Shown: piece by piece, positions 22,516-32,983 of the stretch
Layout of the letters: every line of letters starts with the position of its first letter
Numbering within the stretch: the first letter of the stretch is position 1
NCBI RefSeq assembly: GCF_050624435.1
Contig: NC_134547.1
Span: 30,283,919-30,347,918, forward strand
Direction of reading: 5' to 3'
Length of the DNA stretch: 64,000 nucleotides
Source: Tenrec ecaudatus
Lineage: Eukaryota; Chordata; Mammalia; Afrosoricida; Tenrecidae
Notes under the pieces: generated by a model
What the model saw: only the letters and a program-made list of their open reading frames with translations
What the model was told of the DNA's origin: nothing
Database searches by the model: none
Position numbers and translations under genes: made by a program

Positions 22516-23494
22516 TGCGTTATCCAGGGAATCTCTCTCACAAGGCAAGCACTGTGGCAGTCTAGCAGATGCTCCATGTACGGCGAACAAGCAGGTCCCT
22601 TCACTGGGCCTCCTCCAGAGCGTGAGGAGCTTGGATATCTGGCCTCTTCCCAGGAATTCCTTACACCACTGATGGTAGGAAAGCCCCCTGTGAATCCTGG
22701 ATCCAGGTGTCCTTTCATAGAAAAACCAAACTCACTGCCAACTAATGGCAACATAGGCGATAGGAATCGGCTTCATATTAGTGGGGCAGGAACCGATACT
22801 GATGAAAGGGGGTTTGTGGTCATTTATTTCTGCCCCTGGAGGATGCTTTAGGTCTATACCTCGTCCCATGTTTGGGGACTGAGTAAATTGTGATGGCCAG
22901 GCCCAAATGAATCTGGCCACAGACCTTTATGGGTCTCTGTCACTTTGTCATACTGTGGGGTTTTGTTTGTTGCTGCGATGCTGGAAGTAATGTCAATAGT
23001 ACTTCAAATATCAGATGGGTCACCTGGGTGGACAGGTGTCAGTCAAGCTTCTAGATTAAGATAGGCTAGGAATAAAGGCCTGGTCCTATGCTTCCGACAG
23101 CACTTTTCTGATACAGAACTAAGCAGCATTTTATTCTGTTGTCCCTGGGATCCTAGCGAGTCAGAGATGACTTGTCACCCACCAACACCAGCACAGTGCC
23201 TGCCTTCTCTCTATGTTTTCCTGGGCTTGAGTAACTTTGTGTCTGTGTTCCCACATCGATCATCACCAGCAGGCCTCCTGCTTGGGCCAGGGAGACAAAG
23301 GTACTACGGTACAGGCTCTAAGCATATCCGTTCACTCATGCAGTTGAACTTGCAGTTAGAAGCAAAGGGCTCCTTGGCCTGGTCATACGCTGTGCTGTTC
23401 CCTTCTGTCTAAAACCTTTAGAATTCACGCACTGTTCTTTGTTCCAATACCTGATCCTCAGCCCTGACCGATCCTCAGCCCTGGGAAGGGAAGA
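22516..23494. other. Mostly unique; a possible RTE/SINE tail at 23125-23195
   Basis: 'TTTTATTCTGTTGTCCCTGG' followed by 'TAGCGAGTCAGAGATGACTTG' resembles the sense 3' end of the RTE. A short minus AfroSINE tail may lie near 22725-22775 ('CCAAACTCACTGCCAACTAATGG'). Neither is secure. No gene was seen. Confidence 0.35.
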
Positions 23495-23577
23495 TGTGCT
23501 TTATACAATTGATGTATGTAGATGTATGGATTGTGATAAGAGTTGTATGAGCCCTAATAAAATGTTTAAAAAAAATA
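23495..23577 (+). mobile_element. L1 3'-UTR-like element, strongly 5'-truncated
   Basis: Only the last 80 bases remain: 'CAATTGATGTATGTAG', 'ATGGATTGTGATAAGAG', 'TGAGCCCTAATAAAATG', then an A-rich tail. These are collinear with 17430-17513. Confidence 0.75.
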
Positions 23578-24179
23578 AATGGTAGTAGTGGCAGGAGTGG
23601 GATCCTTTGGGGGCCATATCATCCGCTCAGCCAGTAGTCGTTGATGAACAGTCTTAAGGAGCACCCACCGTTCACAGGCCACCATTCCCCATGGCTCTCA
23701 GCCGGCCCACAGGAGGCCGTACTGGACCCAAGACCGGCGTAGCCTGATGTGTCTTGAAGGTTTAGAGTTCTTCATGTTCCAAGTCCCTGTTGCTGCCGGG
23801 GCCTTTCTCTCTGGGGAGCCCGAGGAGGGCCCAGGACTGTAGTGCTAGACTTACCCTTTTGCAACAAGATTTGATTGGCCTCAAAGCCCCATTCAATCTA
23901 CCCTTGAGCCCCCAGGCACCCGGGCTTGCATCTGGGCATCCGGCCATCTCTCCCCGGAGTTTATCTCCAGTGCCACTGTGGGATGAGCACCATGGCGCAG
24001 AGGGGCTCCAGCTCTGAAGAACTCGGGTTGGTTTCAGGGGAGAGTGGTGTGGGCACCTTGCAGATCTGCTTTGTGGTGCCAAGTGAGCTGCGTGGCCTGT
24101 GGAGCCCGAGTCTGACACGTTCCTAAGACTTGGGCCCTTCCAGGCAAGGTGAATCTGTGACTCTTCAGACATACTTTGA
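23578..24179. other. Unique sequence, no supported gene
   Basis: A minus frame (23762-24172, 136 codons) and overlapping plus frames have no recognisable domain. This begins a block free of recognised SINEs that runs to about 29.05 kb. Confidence 0.4.
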
Positions 24180-24493
24180 GTGAATTGGTTTCAGCTTTCA
24201 GGAAATGCTAATGTTGCTATTGTTTACGCCTCGGCGCATTGAGGTTTTTGTTTTGTTTTTAACTTTAAAATTACAGCCTTAGTATATTAAGCTAATTTCA
24301 TAATGCTGTATTCACTTAATATTCCACAAATCACATGTGCCAGATGGCATTGCTGCAGATGCCCAGGACCCAAATTTACTACCAGGCCTTTCCAAACACA
24401 TGTATTCATAATTCAAGCCCTGGGCCGCCATATAGGGTTAAGGAATTACAACATTCCAAACCCAGGCACAGATCATGCGGAGCTCTCTCTTTC

Positions 24494-24536
<43 letters not shown>

Positions 24537-24625
24537 TGTTCTCCATACAAATTGAAACAATATATTTTCAGCCATTTTCATAGTTGTAATTACTAGCAAA
24601 CATCGAAATACTGCAAACATATTTT
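24180..24625. promoter_or_regulatory. Candidate conserved non-coding element
   Basis: AT-rich and repeat-free apart from a CT run, with closely spaced homeodomain, forkhead or SOX-like strings: 'TGCTATTGTTTACGCC', 'TATTAAGCTAATTTCATAATG', 'CACTTAATATTCC', 'ATTCATAATTCAAG', 'AAGGAATTACAACATTCC' and 'GTTGTAATTACTAGC'. No coding frame. Among the strongest enhancer-like textures in the window. Conservation has not been tested. Confidence 0.4.
24483..24531. repeat. (CT)n microsatellite
   Basis: About 17 pure CT units follow an interrupted CT start. It sits inside the candidate element. Confidence 0.95.
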
Positions 24626-24827
24626 AAACACCTGCACTTTGGGTCCAACTCTTTCTTTCTCTTAAAGCTGAGTTGTTTCTGTTTGAATGAGGTTGAGAAA
24701 GCTCACTGATGGTAGCAATTGCTGAGAAGGCTTTTGTTTTTTGTTTTTGGATTAGATAACTTTTGACTTGGAAGGAAGAGGTACGGAGATTGGCAGGCAG
24801 AACGCAGCTTGATAGATCCACTGTCTG

Positions 24828-24876
24828 CCTGTCTCTCTCTTCCTCTTTTTCTTCCTCCCTCTCTCTCTCTCTCTCC
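24828..24876. repeat. CT-rich pyrimidine tract
   Basis: Interrupted CTCTCTTCCTC followed by about seven CT units. It yields Arg/Glu-rich minus-strand frames that are artefacts (24624-25203). Confidence 0.9.
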
Positions 24877-25059
24877 ACCTTGACATGACGTGAGCCTGGC
24901 CATCTTGCAAGGGTGCAGAGTTCTGAGTGAGGGCCAGCCTGCTGGATCCTGGGAACAAAGAGCAGGATGTTCCCGGTGGGGAAATGGTGGCGGGCTCGGG
25001 CGGTCGAGGAGCCTCTGTGGGTTTTTAAGCGCACACTGTCTAATCGGGCTCTGACAAGT

Positions 25060-25860
25060 CCATTGTAAATCAAAGGTCTGGTAAGTGGGGATGCCAGAAA
25101 TGTTTGATCTCCTTCCAAGCCTTGAAACAACTTGCTTATTTTTTCTGCAGTTTGGCTCCTCACTAAAATAAAACATTGCGAGATGAATGTTCTGACGGGT
25201 CATTGTGTGTCAAGCTGTCACTCTGTAATGGTTACATATTTCAGCTGGATTGAGGTGGTGCCGGCTGGGGGAGGTCTGGGAGAAAGAGCGAGGAGAGAGA
25301 GCCAGGGTGAGGAAGGAGACAAAGAGGAGCAGGCTTTCTGCTTTCTCCTTGTGGCTGATCTTCATTTAAACCAAACACTTGTCATGTTCAGGGGAAGTTT
25401 TATAAATTTTTAATGATATTGGGTACAACTGGTGCTTTGAAATTTGCTGTACTTTAATTTTTTCTTCGTTAGCAAAGGTTCACTAATGCATTGAAGTGCT
25501 AAGAGCGTATCCTAGGGATGCCACGATAATTGTGTTGTTAATAATATTGTGGCACTAGTAATGTTCTCCTGGTAATCAAGGCATGAAATTTTTTTTTAAT
25601 ATATTCAGTTATTACACTGCATCTCGTACAAATCATGTCAATTACAATTGCCAGCCTGTGACAGTTAAAATAATTGTGTACGTTTTCTAGAATTTTCCAT
25701 TGGCTTGGCTAATCAAGCTAAAAAAAATCAACGCATTATTTGCATTCATTTTGTTTCTACTCTCTTTCTACTTCTAAATCATTTGTCCATCGACTTCAAA
25801 AGGCGGAGCAGTAAGTATTTTAATAATAAATATACAAACACATTCACACCAACCTAATTT
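25060..25860. promoter_or_regulatory. Candidate conserved non-coding element, homeodomain-motif rich
   Basis: The core is 25420-25860. It contains 'GTTGTTAATAATATTGTGGC', 'GGTAATCAAGG', 'AGTTATTACACTGC', 'ATGTCAATTACAATTGCC', 'GGCTAATCAAGC', and an octamer ATTTGCAT at 25738-25745. 25130-25260 adds 'GGGTCATTGTGTGTCAAGCTG' and 'TGTAATGGTTACATATTTC'. Repeat-free and CpG-poor, with no frame that looks coding. The density of TAAT/ATTA and octamer-like words fits a developmental enhancer, but this is inference from texture. Confidence 0.45.
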
Positions 25861-26889
25861 AAGAATATGTCTACAGGTCTGGCACGGCAGAGTCATCTGG
25901 TAGGGATGTTTTGTGTGAGTGGGTTTACGGCTCTAACTGGTGTGCGTGCGTGCTGATATTGAGTTCACATTGGATACACTTGGGGTGTGTGGAGGGTATG
26001 CTTATGTAGAAGAGCCTTGTAAGCACATCCATTGTGACATTTTCTATTTTTGCAGCCTTCCAGAGTTCTGCCTAGGTCAGAGACACGGCAGGGTTTTGGC
26101 CCTTCCTTTTGGGCATCACTAAAATAGCTCCCTATTCCCCTGCACCAGGAAATGATGCATGTGATGCTTCGCAGACGCTGCTGCACATTGCAGCTCACAC
26201 CCGGGGCTCCCGCTTCTCCGAGCTCGGCCTCCGCACCAGCACAGGCGCTTGCTTTATTTGGAACCCAAAAAGCTCAACACGCCCAAAGAACAGGACATGG
26301 GCAACCAGCCGCACAGGAAATCCCCAGCGGCGGCGGCATCTCAGCCAGCCTTCCCTAAGCCTGGGCTTTGGAGTCCTTACCTCCCATCCCTCCGCCCGAG
26401 CAGGAGCCCTCCGAGGCTGCTGGTGTCCCAGAGACCTGCCTAATGAGGACTCCAGCATGTGCAGGAGCAGGGGAGGGGTGCTGGGAGCCTGGCTAGGGGG
26501 GTGGGGGGGGTCTTCCTGCCTAACTGCCACTGCACATGGAGACAGTGGGTGGGTCTGGGACAGGGTGAGGGGTTTGCCCGAGGGTCACTCATGGGACAAC
26601 CCCGACGAGTGAGTCAGCCTGCCCCAGAAGGAGGGATCATCAAGCATGCAGGGCAGGCAGTACTTTCACCAGGCACCCTGGAACAAGAAGGGAGAGCCGC
26701 TTCTGCAAAACAGCAGTGCCAGGAGGATTGAGGGCTGACAAGTGAACATGACAGGAGTATTTGAGAAATTATTGGGCAGCCTGGTGAGATTATTTGAAGA
26801 ATAACAAATCAGTCCCCCAGATCCCGAGGCCTTGCCCTCCTTACCCATGTACCCCCACCCCCACCCCCAGACATGTTTGTGGTGCAGGA
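25861..26889. other. Unique, becoming GC-rich; no supported gene
   Basis: Overlapping frames run on both strands between 26109 and 26731 (longest plus 26109-26612). None shows a domain. G-runs near 26493-26512 and a CCCCCA run near 26853-26870 are simple-sequence features. Confidence 0.35.
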
Positions 26890-27360
26890 GAATCTGGCTT
26901 TAGGTTATGGGGATCAGGAAACAAAATATGTATTTCCCATCTCCCCTTTTAAATGCAATTACATTCTCTTAAACATGGCTGAACAAATCATCTCTCAAAA
27001 CGTAGAATTTATTTCTCAACTTTGCCTGGAGGTAAACGCGGAGAGAACAGATTTTTCCCCTCTCTCCGGCCCTTTGAGTCCTGGCCATACAGAATGGATG
27101 GCTTTAGAAGTGCGCAGGGACAGGAAAATCAATGCGTCATACCAGGAGGCTTCAGGGGTTAGGCGCCCATGTTCATGTCAACAAGGCTATTGGTTTTTTT
27201 AATGCTCCGAAGTTATCACTTCCCAGCTGCAAGAGCCACCACGGTCACTTGTGTGGCCAAAAGCTTCACAGAAGAATTTTCCCTCTGCCCACCACTCAGG
27301 TGGTGTGAGATTTAATTACTGCCACAAAGATCATTTTTCCACGTATGACAACCTGGAAGA
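26890..27360. promoter_or_regulatory. Candidate conserved non-coding segment beside CpG-rich DNA
   Basis: Includes 'TTTTAAATGCAATTACATTC', 'GGCTGAACAAATCATCTC', 'CAATGCGTCATACC', 'CAACAAGGCTATTGG' and 'TTTAATTACTGCC'. Repeat-free. The 109-codon plus frame 26873-27202 overlaps it but has no recognisable motif. It abuts the CpG-island-like segment. Confidence 0.33.
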
Positions 27361-27420
27361 AACAGGCAGGCCGGGAGCAGCAGACGGTCTGCGGGCAAGA
27401 AACAGGCTGGCGAGTTACAG

Positions 27421-28085
27421 TCGGTGATTGGAGCTCGCCGGGGGCGGGGTCGCCAGAGTTTACTCCTGGTGGCAACCTGGTGGGAGGATGGTGAGGCACC
27501 GGGTGGGTTTCGGCTGCCTCCGCATGCTCCAGCGACCAGCTCGCAGGCCACGGGGATCAAGGTCATGGAGGCGTCTGGGGGGGAAAAAGGTCAGACGGCA
27601 GGTGGGGTGGTGGGCATCCCACTGGTTCCCTTTGGGGCCCCGGAACCCTGTGTAGGGTGCCTCTGTGCGCTCATCCGACGTGCGCCGCGATGCGAAGACA
27701 CTTGCCGCTCTCAGACTTTGAAGCGAAATACGTGGAAATGAGATCCCGGGTAAATCTTTGTCGATTTCACTAGCCGACCACTGCTTTAGTTGACCGAGTC
27801 AGGGGTCCCCGCGCAGCCCCAACAACAGTGCCTCTCCTAGAGGTGCAAGGGGGGTCGGCCGCCTGGCCGCCTCTGGGTGCCCTGCGGGGCTCAGACCCGC
27901 CCAGCCGTCTGGCCAGGCGGACCCTGTGCCCTCCTCCAAGGGCCCTTTGGCCTGGTTGTCGTCCTGTCCTCGCCGGCCCTCCCCCACCTGCTCTTCCCGG
28001 GGCTGTCCTGTCTGGGTGGTGACACACTGCTAAGGCCTCCGCGCTGGAGGCCACGGTGAGCATTGCTCACTCGCAGCGGGCGGAT
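27421..28085. promoter_or_regulatory. CpG-island-like segment
   Basis: My hand count gives about 46 CpGs in 660 bp at roughly 60% GC, an observed/expected ratio near 0.7. That passes the usual CpG-island thresholds. The densest part is 27661-27720 (eight CpGs in 60 bp). No TATA box and no recognisable first exon or splice donor were found. Frames on both strands (plus 27424-27741, minus 27770-28063) show no domain. It could be a promoter of an uncharted transcript or an orphan island tied to the neighbouring AT-rich segments. Confidence 0.5.
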
Positions 28086-29059
28086 GAAAAGGCAGTGCAG
28101 ATGTAATTTGTTTTCAATGGCTGTTTCAAAAGAATAATTGTGGTGACATTGTGGGATCAATATTATAGATTTTTGTTTTCAAGTACACTGTATGTGTGGT
28201 GCTAAGGGGAGGCAGGAAATACGACGCTGCAGCCTGAATACAATAAAAATGGATTGAGGTCTGCGGGTATTTGTCGGCTGCTAGCCGTCACAGGTTTGGA
28301 ACATCATTGGTGGGATTACCGAGTTTGTCCTCTGGGCTGGCGTTTCATGGTGGTTGTGTGCACATTGCTTGCAGTTTTCCTCGTTTGCATCTTTGGGGAC
28401 CTGTTTCCTGAATCCCTGTAAAGCGACTGGAGAGGCGGCTCCGTAAACAGCGCCCTGGCTCCTCCGGCTCACAGTGGAGGCCACGGGGCGGCGCGGGCTG
28501 CGTGGCTGCAAGGTGGCGCCCAGGTCCGTGAAGGAGCATGATGCTTTCACCAGGAAACACAGCCTCGAATTCTGCCGGGACCGTGGGAGACCCGGGCCAT
28601 ATCTGGGGGTGCTGTGTGGCTTGTGGGGCCATGGGGCTCCTCGCTCCGTCCCTCATCTCCCCTGCAGGGCGTGAGACTGCAGCCGGTGGTGGTCCTTGGA
28701 GAGTATGAGCTCTTTAGAGAAGGACTCTTCTCAGCATCCCCGTGGGAACACAAGGACCGTCACTAGATGGGATGGTCCAGGCCTTCAGCATGAGTGGGCT
28801 TTCTAACTGGACACCGATGGAGATCCCCTGGTGAAAATGACATTGCCCAAGAGTCAGTGACAGGGCTGACTGAAGGCCTTAATGCTAAGTGGAGGATGCT
28901 GTCCCCACACCCTCCCCCTTTGAAGGAAGGAGAATCCGGAAAGCACCTTTGTAGTTGCTGACTTCAAACTCCCGGTGAACATGAGCTTGGTTTGGATTGA
29001 GGAGGGTCAGCTGGAGAGCAGGGCTTAGGAGGCCATCAGTGTGGGAGAGCTGGGACATC
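28086..29059. other. Unique sequence, no supported gene
   Basis: 28090-28350 is AT-balanced with 'GTGGGATCAATATTATAG' and could be conserved. 28430-28680 is again CpG-rich ('GGGGCGGCGCGGGCTGCG'). Frames here have no recognisable domain. Confidence 0.35.
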
Positions 29060-29130
29060 TGGGCCAAACGAGGAAACTGAGACTCAGGAAGGGAAGGGTC
29101 TTGCCCACTCTTCTGGAGCTTTCATAGTGC
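29060..29130 (-). mobile_element. MIR fragment
   Basis: The plus strand reads 'GAGGAAACTGAGACTCAGGAAG', shortened here, then 'CTTGCCCACTC': the antisense of the MIR core. Too short to define a subfamily. Confidence 0.55.
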
Positions 29131-29147
29131 GATCGAACCAAACCAAA

Positions 29148-29298
29148 ACACCAAACTCACTGCCTCTGAGTCAATGCTTACTCATAGTGAGCCCCCGCCC
29201 GCTGCGGGTTTCTCAGACTATAACACTTTCTCCCGAGTTGCTGTTGGTGATTTCAAACTGCTGACCATGCAGATCACAGCCCAACAATATCCCCCATT
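29148..29298 (-). mobile_element. AfroSINE, most of body
   Basis: Tail 'CCAAACTCACTGCCTCTGAG', 'GGGTTTCTCAGACTATAACAC', 'TTGGTGATTTCAAACTGCTG' and 'GATCACAGCCCAACA' appear in reverse order on the plus strand. The head is truncated. Confidence 0.8.
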
Positions 29299-29302
29299 AG
29301 TT

Positions 29303-29610
29303 GTTGCCAATTACCATCAAGTGAGCTCTGACTCACAGTAACCCCAGGTGCAGCGGGAGAAGCGTTGCCGGGTCCCGAGCCAGCCCCACCTCCCACCATC
29401 ATTGGCGGCTATGAGCCCATGACTGCAGCCTTCCAGCACAGGGGCTCGTCCTTCAGTATTACATGGGAGTAATGGACAGTTATCCATACGGATTTCATTG
29501 GCTGATTTTCAGCCATGTATGGCCAGGTCTTTCTTCCTTGTCTGACTTGGTCTGGAAGCTCGACGAAAACCTGGCCGTGACAGGTAGCCCAGCATCACAG
29601 TAAACAGATG
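29303..29610 (-). mobile_element. Internally deleted RTE element (two-ends derivative)
   Basis: 3' end at 29303-29400 ('TGTTGCCAATTACCATCAAG', 'AGCTCTGACTCACAGTAACC'). 5' end at 29495-29610 ('TTTCATTGGCTGATTTTCAG', 'CTTTCTTCCTTGTCTGACTTG', 'GGAAGCTCGACGAAAACCTG'). No ORF remnant lies between. It directly abuts the preceding SINE. Confidence 0.6.
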
Positions 29611-30361
29611 AATGGTGGCAGGGGTTTATAGAGGCGGAGCATTCTGATGTCCCACCCAAGGTGTCTAGACTCTGGCATGGGCATATTTTGGTTTCCTTTT
29701 TAATCCCTGGTTCTTTGCCTTTTATTTCCTTTAATTTTTTCCTCTTTGTTTAATTGTGAGCAGATATATAACTTGAAATGCGCACATAAAAAGAGAAAGA
29801 GACAGACTAGTTCTGGATGCTACGGGAAATCAGAATTTTAGCAATACTGACCCACTGCTGTCTGGCAGCAAATATCGGGAGAGGGCTTGCTGCCTGCATA
29901 TGATGGGCACACCCTCCCCTCCCACCTGTGCCACTCCTCCATGCCTAGCCCAGGAAGCACCATTACCCAGGGCCCTGCTGCCCTCCAACTATTGGACAAG
30001 TTCTCCAGTTGGGACACCCCTCTGAAACATGTGCTAATTGGGAGAGTGCTGAATATTAGGGAAAACACTTCCCCAAGTGTTCCCCTCTCTTTAGTCCAGC
30101 TAAGCACACAATGCCTTTATAAATACAAGCTGCTCAGCGCCCAGTGCCCCGAACAGCCCATGTTAACAACACTGCGGTGTCATAACAGTCTAGAAGACAT
30201 TAAAAAAATAAAAGGAAGCAGCTATACATTTAAAGTAGCCAGATGTTTATACTCACCCTTCCTGAGGATTTAATTCACTGACTATTCGCTGAGCTCCTCA
30301 TGTGAGGTTCAGACCAAAGTGCTCCTTCTTTTAAGGAGAACCCAAGCCCAGCGCACACCCA
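29611..30361. other. Unique sequence, nothing recognised
   Basis: A T-rich patch near 29690-29760 and two overlapping opposite frames at 29838-30273, with no domain or repeat recognised. Confidence 0.35.
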
Positions 30362-30525
30362 CTACTGTCCAGTCCACTCTAACTCACATAATCCTCCAGG
30401 ATGGCTCCTAGGTTTTCCAAGCCTGAAAACGACCTTCAAGAAGACTGCTTCATCTTCCTCCTCTGGAGTGGCTGCCGTGTTCGAACCAGTGACACTTTGG
30501 TTAGCACCTTGATGCTTAAAGTACA
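30362..30525 (-). mobile_element. AfroSINE, diverged
   Basis: 'CTGTCCAGTCCACTCTAACTC' (tail), 'CTCCTCTGGAGTGGCTGCCG', 'GTTCGAACCAGTGACAC' (B box, CpG retained) and 'TTAGCACCTTGATGC' are in reverse order on the plus strand. Confidence 0.65.
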
Positions 30526-30599
30526 TGCCAACCAACACCAATTACCTCGGAGGTCAATTCAATATCATTTTCTGAGCTCCTAAGGGTACCCATTTGAAA

Positions 30600-30725
30600 C
30601 CAGCAAGGCGAGGCTTTCTGCTCCTATGCAGCGTTCCAGCCTGACACCGCAAGGGCAGTTTGACTCTGTCCTCTAGGGTCACGAGGAGCCGAGACCGACT
30701 GGGTGGCCGTGACTTTGGTTTTATG
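30600..30725 (+). mobile_element. AfroSINE, 3' portion
   Basis: 'GGCGAGGCTTTCTGCTCC', 'CAAGGGCAGTTTGACTCTGTCC' shortened, then 'TAGGGTCACGAGGAGCCGAG' and the tail 'ACTGGGTGGCCGTGACTTTGG'. It is inverted relative to its neighbour 75 bp upstream. Confidence 0.72.
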
Positions 30726-30854
30726 CACGCACCCAGCCCTTTAGGTCACTTAACAATAAAGATACCGACAAAAGACCAACTTCAATGGGAAAAGCCGCGC
30801 TTCTATGTTATAGGGCACTTTAAGGAGGAAGTAGCATCCTAAGACTTTCACTTC

Positions 30855-31060
30855 ACAGATCTTTATCATCTGCAGCGAACTAGGTGTTGTGCGAGATGCT
30901 GGAGCAAGCAGTGAACAAAATAAAACAGTCATCAAACAATGAGACAAATGCCCACAGATACTTCAAACTGGTGTGCTATGAATGAGGCAGGTGTAGCATT
31001 AGGAGCCCATATAAGACAGGGATCTGATAAATGTGGGGTGATCAGGGCTTTCATAGATGG
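30855..31060 (-). mobile_element. L2 LINE fragment
   Basis: The plus strand carries the antisense L2 3' region: 'AACTAGGTGTTGTGCGAGATG', 'AGCAGTGAACAAAATAAAAC', then 'GGGTGATCAGGGCTTTC'. It may extend to about 31210. Boundaries are approximate. Confidence 0.5.
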
Positions 31061-31984
31061 GGGTACTCTTAGTCTGGAAGCTAGGGAACAAATTGGGCCC
31101 TGAAAGACCTTTCTGTAGCTTGGGATTAGCACGTTGGAAGACTCCGGGAAGAGCAGTGTAGTTGGAGCAGAGGAAATGAAGCAAGAAGCGTGTGAAAACA
31201 GCGGCAACAATGAACTGGGTGTGCCTGCCAGACAGGACCTTAGAGTACGGTGCAAAGTATTTGTCTTGTCCTCATAGTAAAAAAAGTGAGAAGACTTTTG
31301 ACATGTGAATGCCTACATAGTAACACAAACAGATGTGTGTTTTCAAAGGCGCATTCATCATAAGCCATATTTCCCAAGAACCAGAATTTGAAACTCTTAG
31401 ATTTCTATGTAGAATGCTCATTGGGGGATACTCAAAAGAAGAACATCTGTTAAGAGTGAAGTGTGCAGGATTGGGTAACGGGACAAGTTGAATCACCATG
31501 AAGTTACAACAGAAGCCTCCGAAAATGGTTCTGAGAAATACCCCGCATGGCCATGTGTAAGTCAGGTCTTCACACTCCAACAAGCCACCTCATCAATCTC
31601 ACAACAGGATGAGGGCTTCCCCTGGTCAGGGATGTGATCTTACAGAAGACTCTTCAAACCAGGACAATTTCCAAAAGAGAGATTGAGCAGATAGCTGTCA
31701 GCCACCAATGGAATCAACACCTGCTTCTGAGGGGCAGACTTCACATGCATGAGAGTCAACCCCTTGTGCCCCTTAGGCCTATTGGGGTCATGCTGTGCAG
31801 ACAGTTCTTTAAGGATCTGGTTGGCTGCTTCTCCAGGGCAGGCTTAGAAGAAAGAGTGTTAGTGGAACTAACCAGTCTTCACCACGGTCTTCACCACGGC
31901 AGCTTGGGTGCAGTGATGCTGACACGCCTTTGCTCACTAGGACTGCTGCACTGGGTTAGCTCAAGCTAGAGCACCGAGGACAAG
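31061..31984. other. No gene; partly L2-like, otherwise unrecognised
   Basis: 31270-31900 contains no family I can name, though it lies just 3' (minus strand) of a decayed ERVL pol and might hold more of it. A short tandem ('TCTTCACCACGG' twice at 31876-31900) is present. Confidence 0.3.
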
Positions 31985-32072
31985 CGATTGTCTTGCACTC
32001 TGAGTGTACTACTTCCAAGACAGATTTGTTTGTTCTTTTGGTAGTCCATGGTATTTCAATATTCTTTGCTCG
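31985..32072 (-). mobile_element. RTE LINE fragment
   Basis: 'CTTCCAAGACAGATTTGTTTG', shortened here, and 'TAGTCCATGGTATTTCAATAT' are near-identical to the corresponding RTE 3' ORF region (compare 11940-11995). It is cut off by the following SINE and does not resume. Confidence 0.75.
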
Positions 32073-32235
32073 GTTAGGACAGGATAGGATTGCCACCATG
32101 GGTTTTTGAGGTGTTAACTCTTTATGGGCATAGAAAACCTCATCTTTCTCCCACAGAGCTGGTGAGTTTGAACAGCTGGCCTTGCAGTTAGCAGCGTACA
32201 TATGTAGCTCATTATGCCACCAGAGTCTCCGTGAC
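32073..32235 (-). mobile_element. AfroSINE inserted in the RTE fragment
   Basis: 'TTAGGACAGGATAGGATTGCC', 'CTCATCTTTCTCCCACAGAGC', 'TGAACAGCTGGCCTTGCAG' and 'TTAGCAGCGTACATATG' in reverse order. It lies inside RTE sequence and is therefore younger than it. Confidence 0.8.
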
Positions 32236-32544
32236 CACGTGATGGCATAACTGGAAATGTAATGGGTGGCTGGCTGGATCCAGTGGTAGAAGAGTTCATT
32301 TTCAGAGTCATAGTCCTTCAAACCTAGAATTATAACGAGAGCAAGCATGAATTCCCCAGGTAATGAGGACAAACAGGGATCCTTCTGTGCTTTTTTCCTT
32401 TGATTCCTGAAGCCTTGCATTCAACCAACTGGGGACAAAAAAAATCACATAGAAGGACACTTTTAAAATTTCATGGAACATTATAATGAAGATGATTTCC
32501 ATGAACATTTTGAAGCAACCTCATTTTAAAATTAGATTATACAC
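32236..32544. other. Unique AT-rich sequence, nothing recognised
   Basis: No gene, repeat or signal could be supported. Confidence 0.3.
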
Positions 32545-32983
32545 TGAGTCTTGGAGAAGGTGTGTCATTGTTCAGGGTACCACCCCCAAGTTGGTGCCTC
32601 ACCTGGGACATTCAAAGGGACAGTCTGCTGTCCTGTCACCTTGTAAACTTCCCATCGAATGCTGAAGTGATGGAATCAGCCTGTGATAAAACTACTGATT
32701 TATAAATGATTCTATGCTATGTTAGATCCAGTTTTGGCAGGTGACACAGCAAAGGCAAATCTACCTGCAGAATATATCTCAATTCCAGTCAAGATGAATC
32801 ATTGCTTTTTTCAGAGTAGAAGTTCAATGTAGCCAACTTGACCCCAATGCAGTGGTTAGTCCCCTTGAAGAATGGTGATACATTGAGGACTAAACGTGAA
32901 TTTGTTGCTGGCAATGTGGCATATGGAGTGGCCACCGTGAGACTAATCTAGCAGAGCAGGAGTACATGATGGTAGGTTCATGC
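32545..32983 (-). pseudogene. Decayed ERVL pol, integrase region
   Basis: Read on the minus strand, 32983 to about 32600 follows the nucleotide order of the ERVL pol integrase region: the zinc-finger-side block, then the start of the catalytic core near 32840-32740. Frames are broken by stops and indels and no long ORF is open, so it cannot make protein. Towards 32545 the match fades into the C-terminal part. It is collinear with the RNase H segment at 33504-34195 once the LTR between them is removed. The assignment is by remembered similarity; a protein-level search would settle it. Confidence 0.6.
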
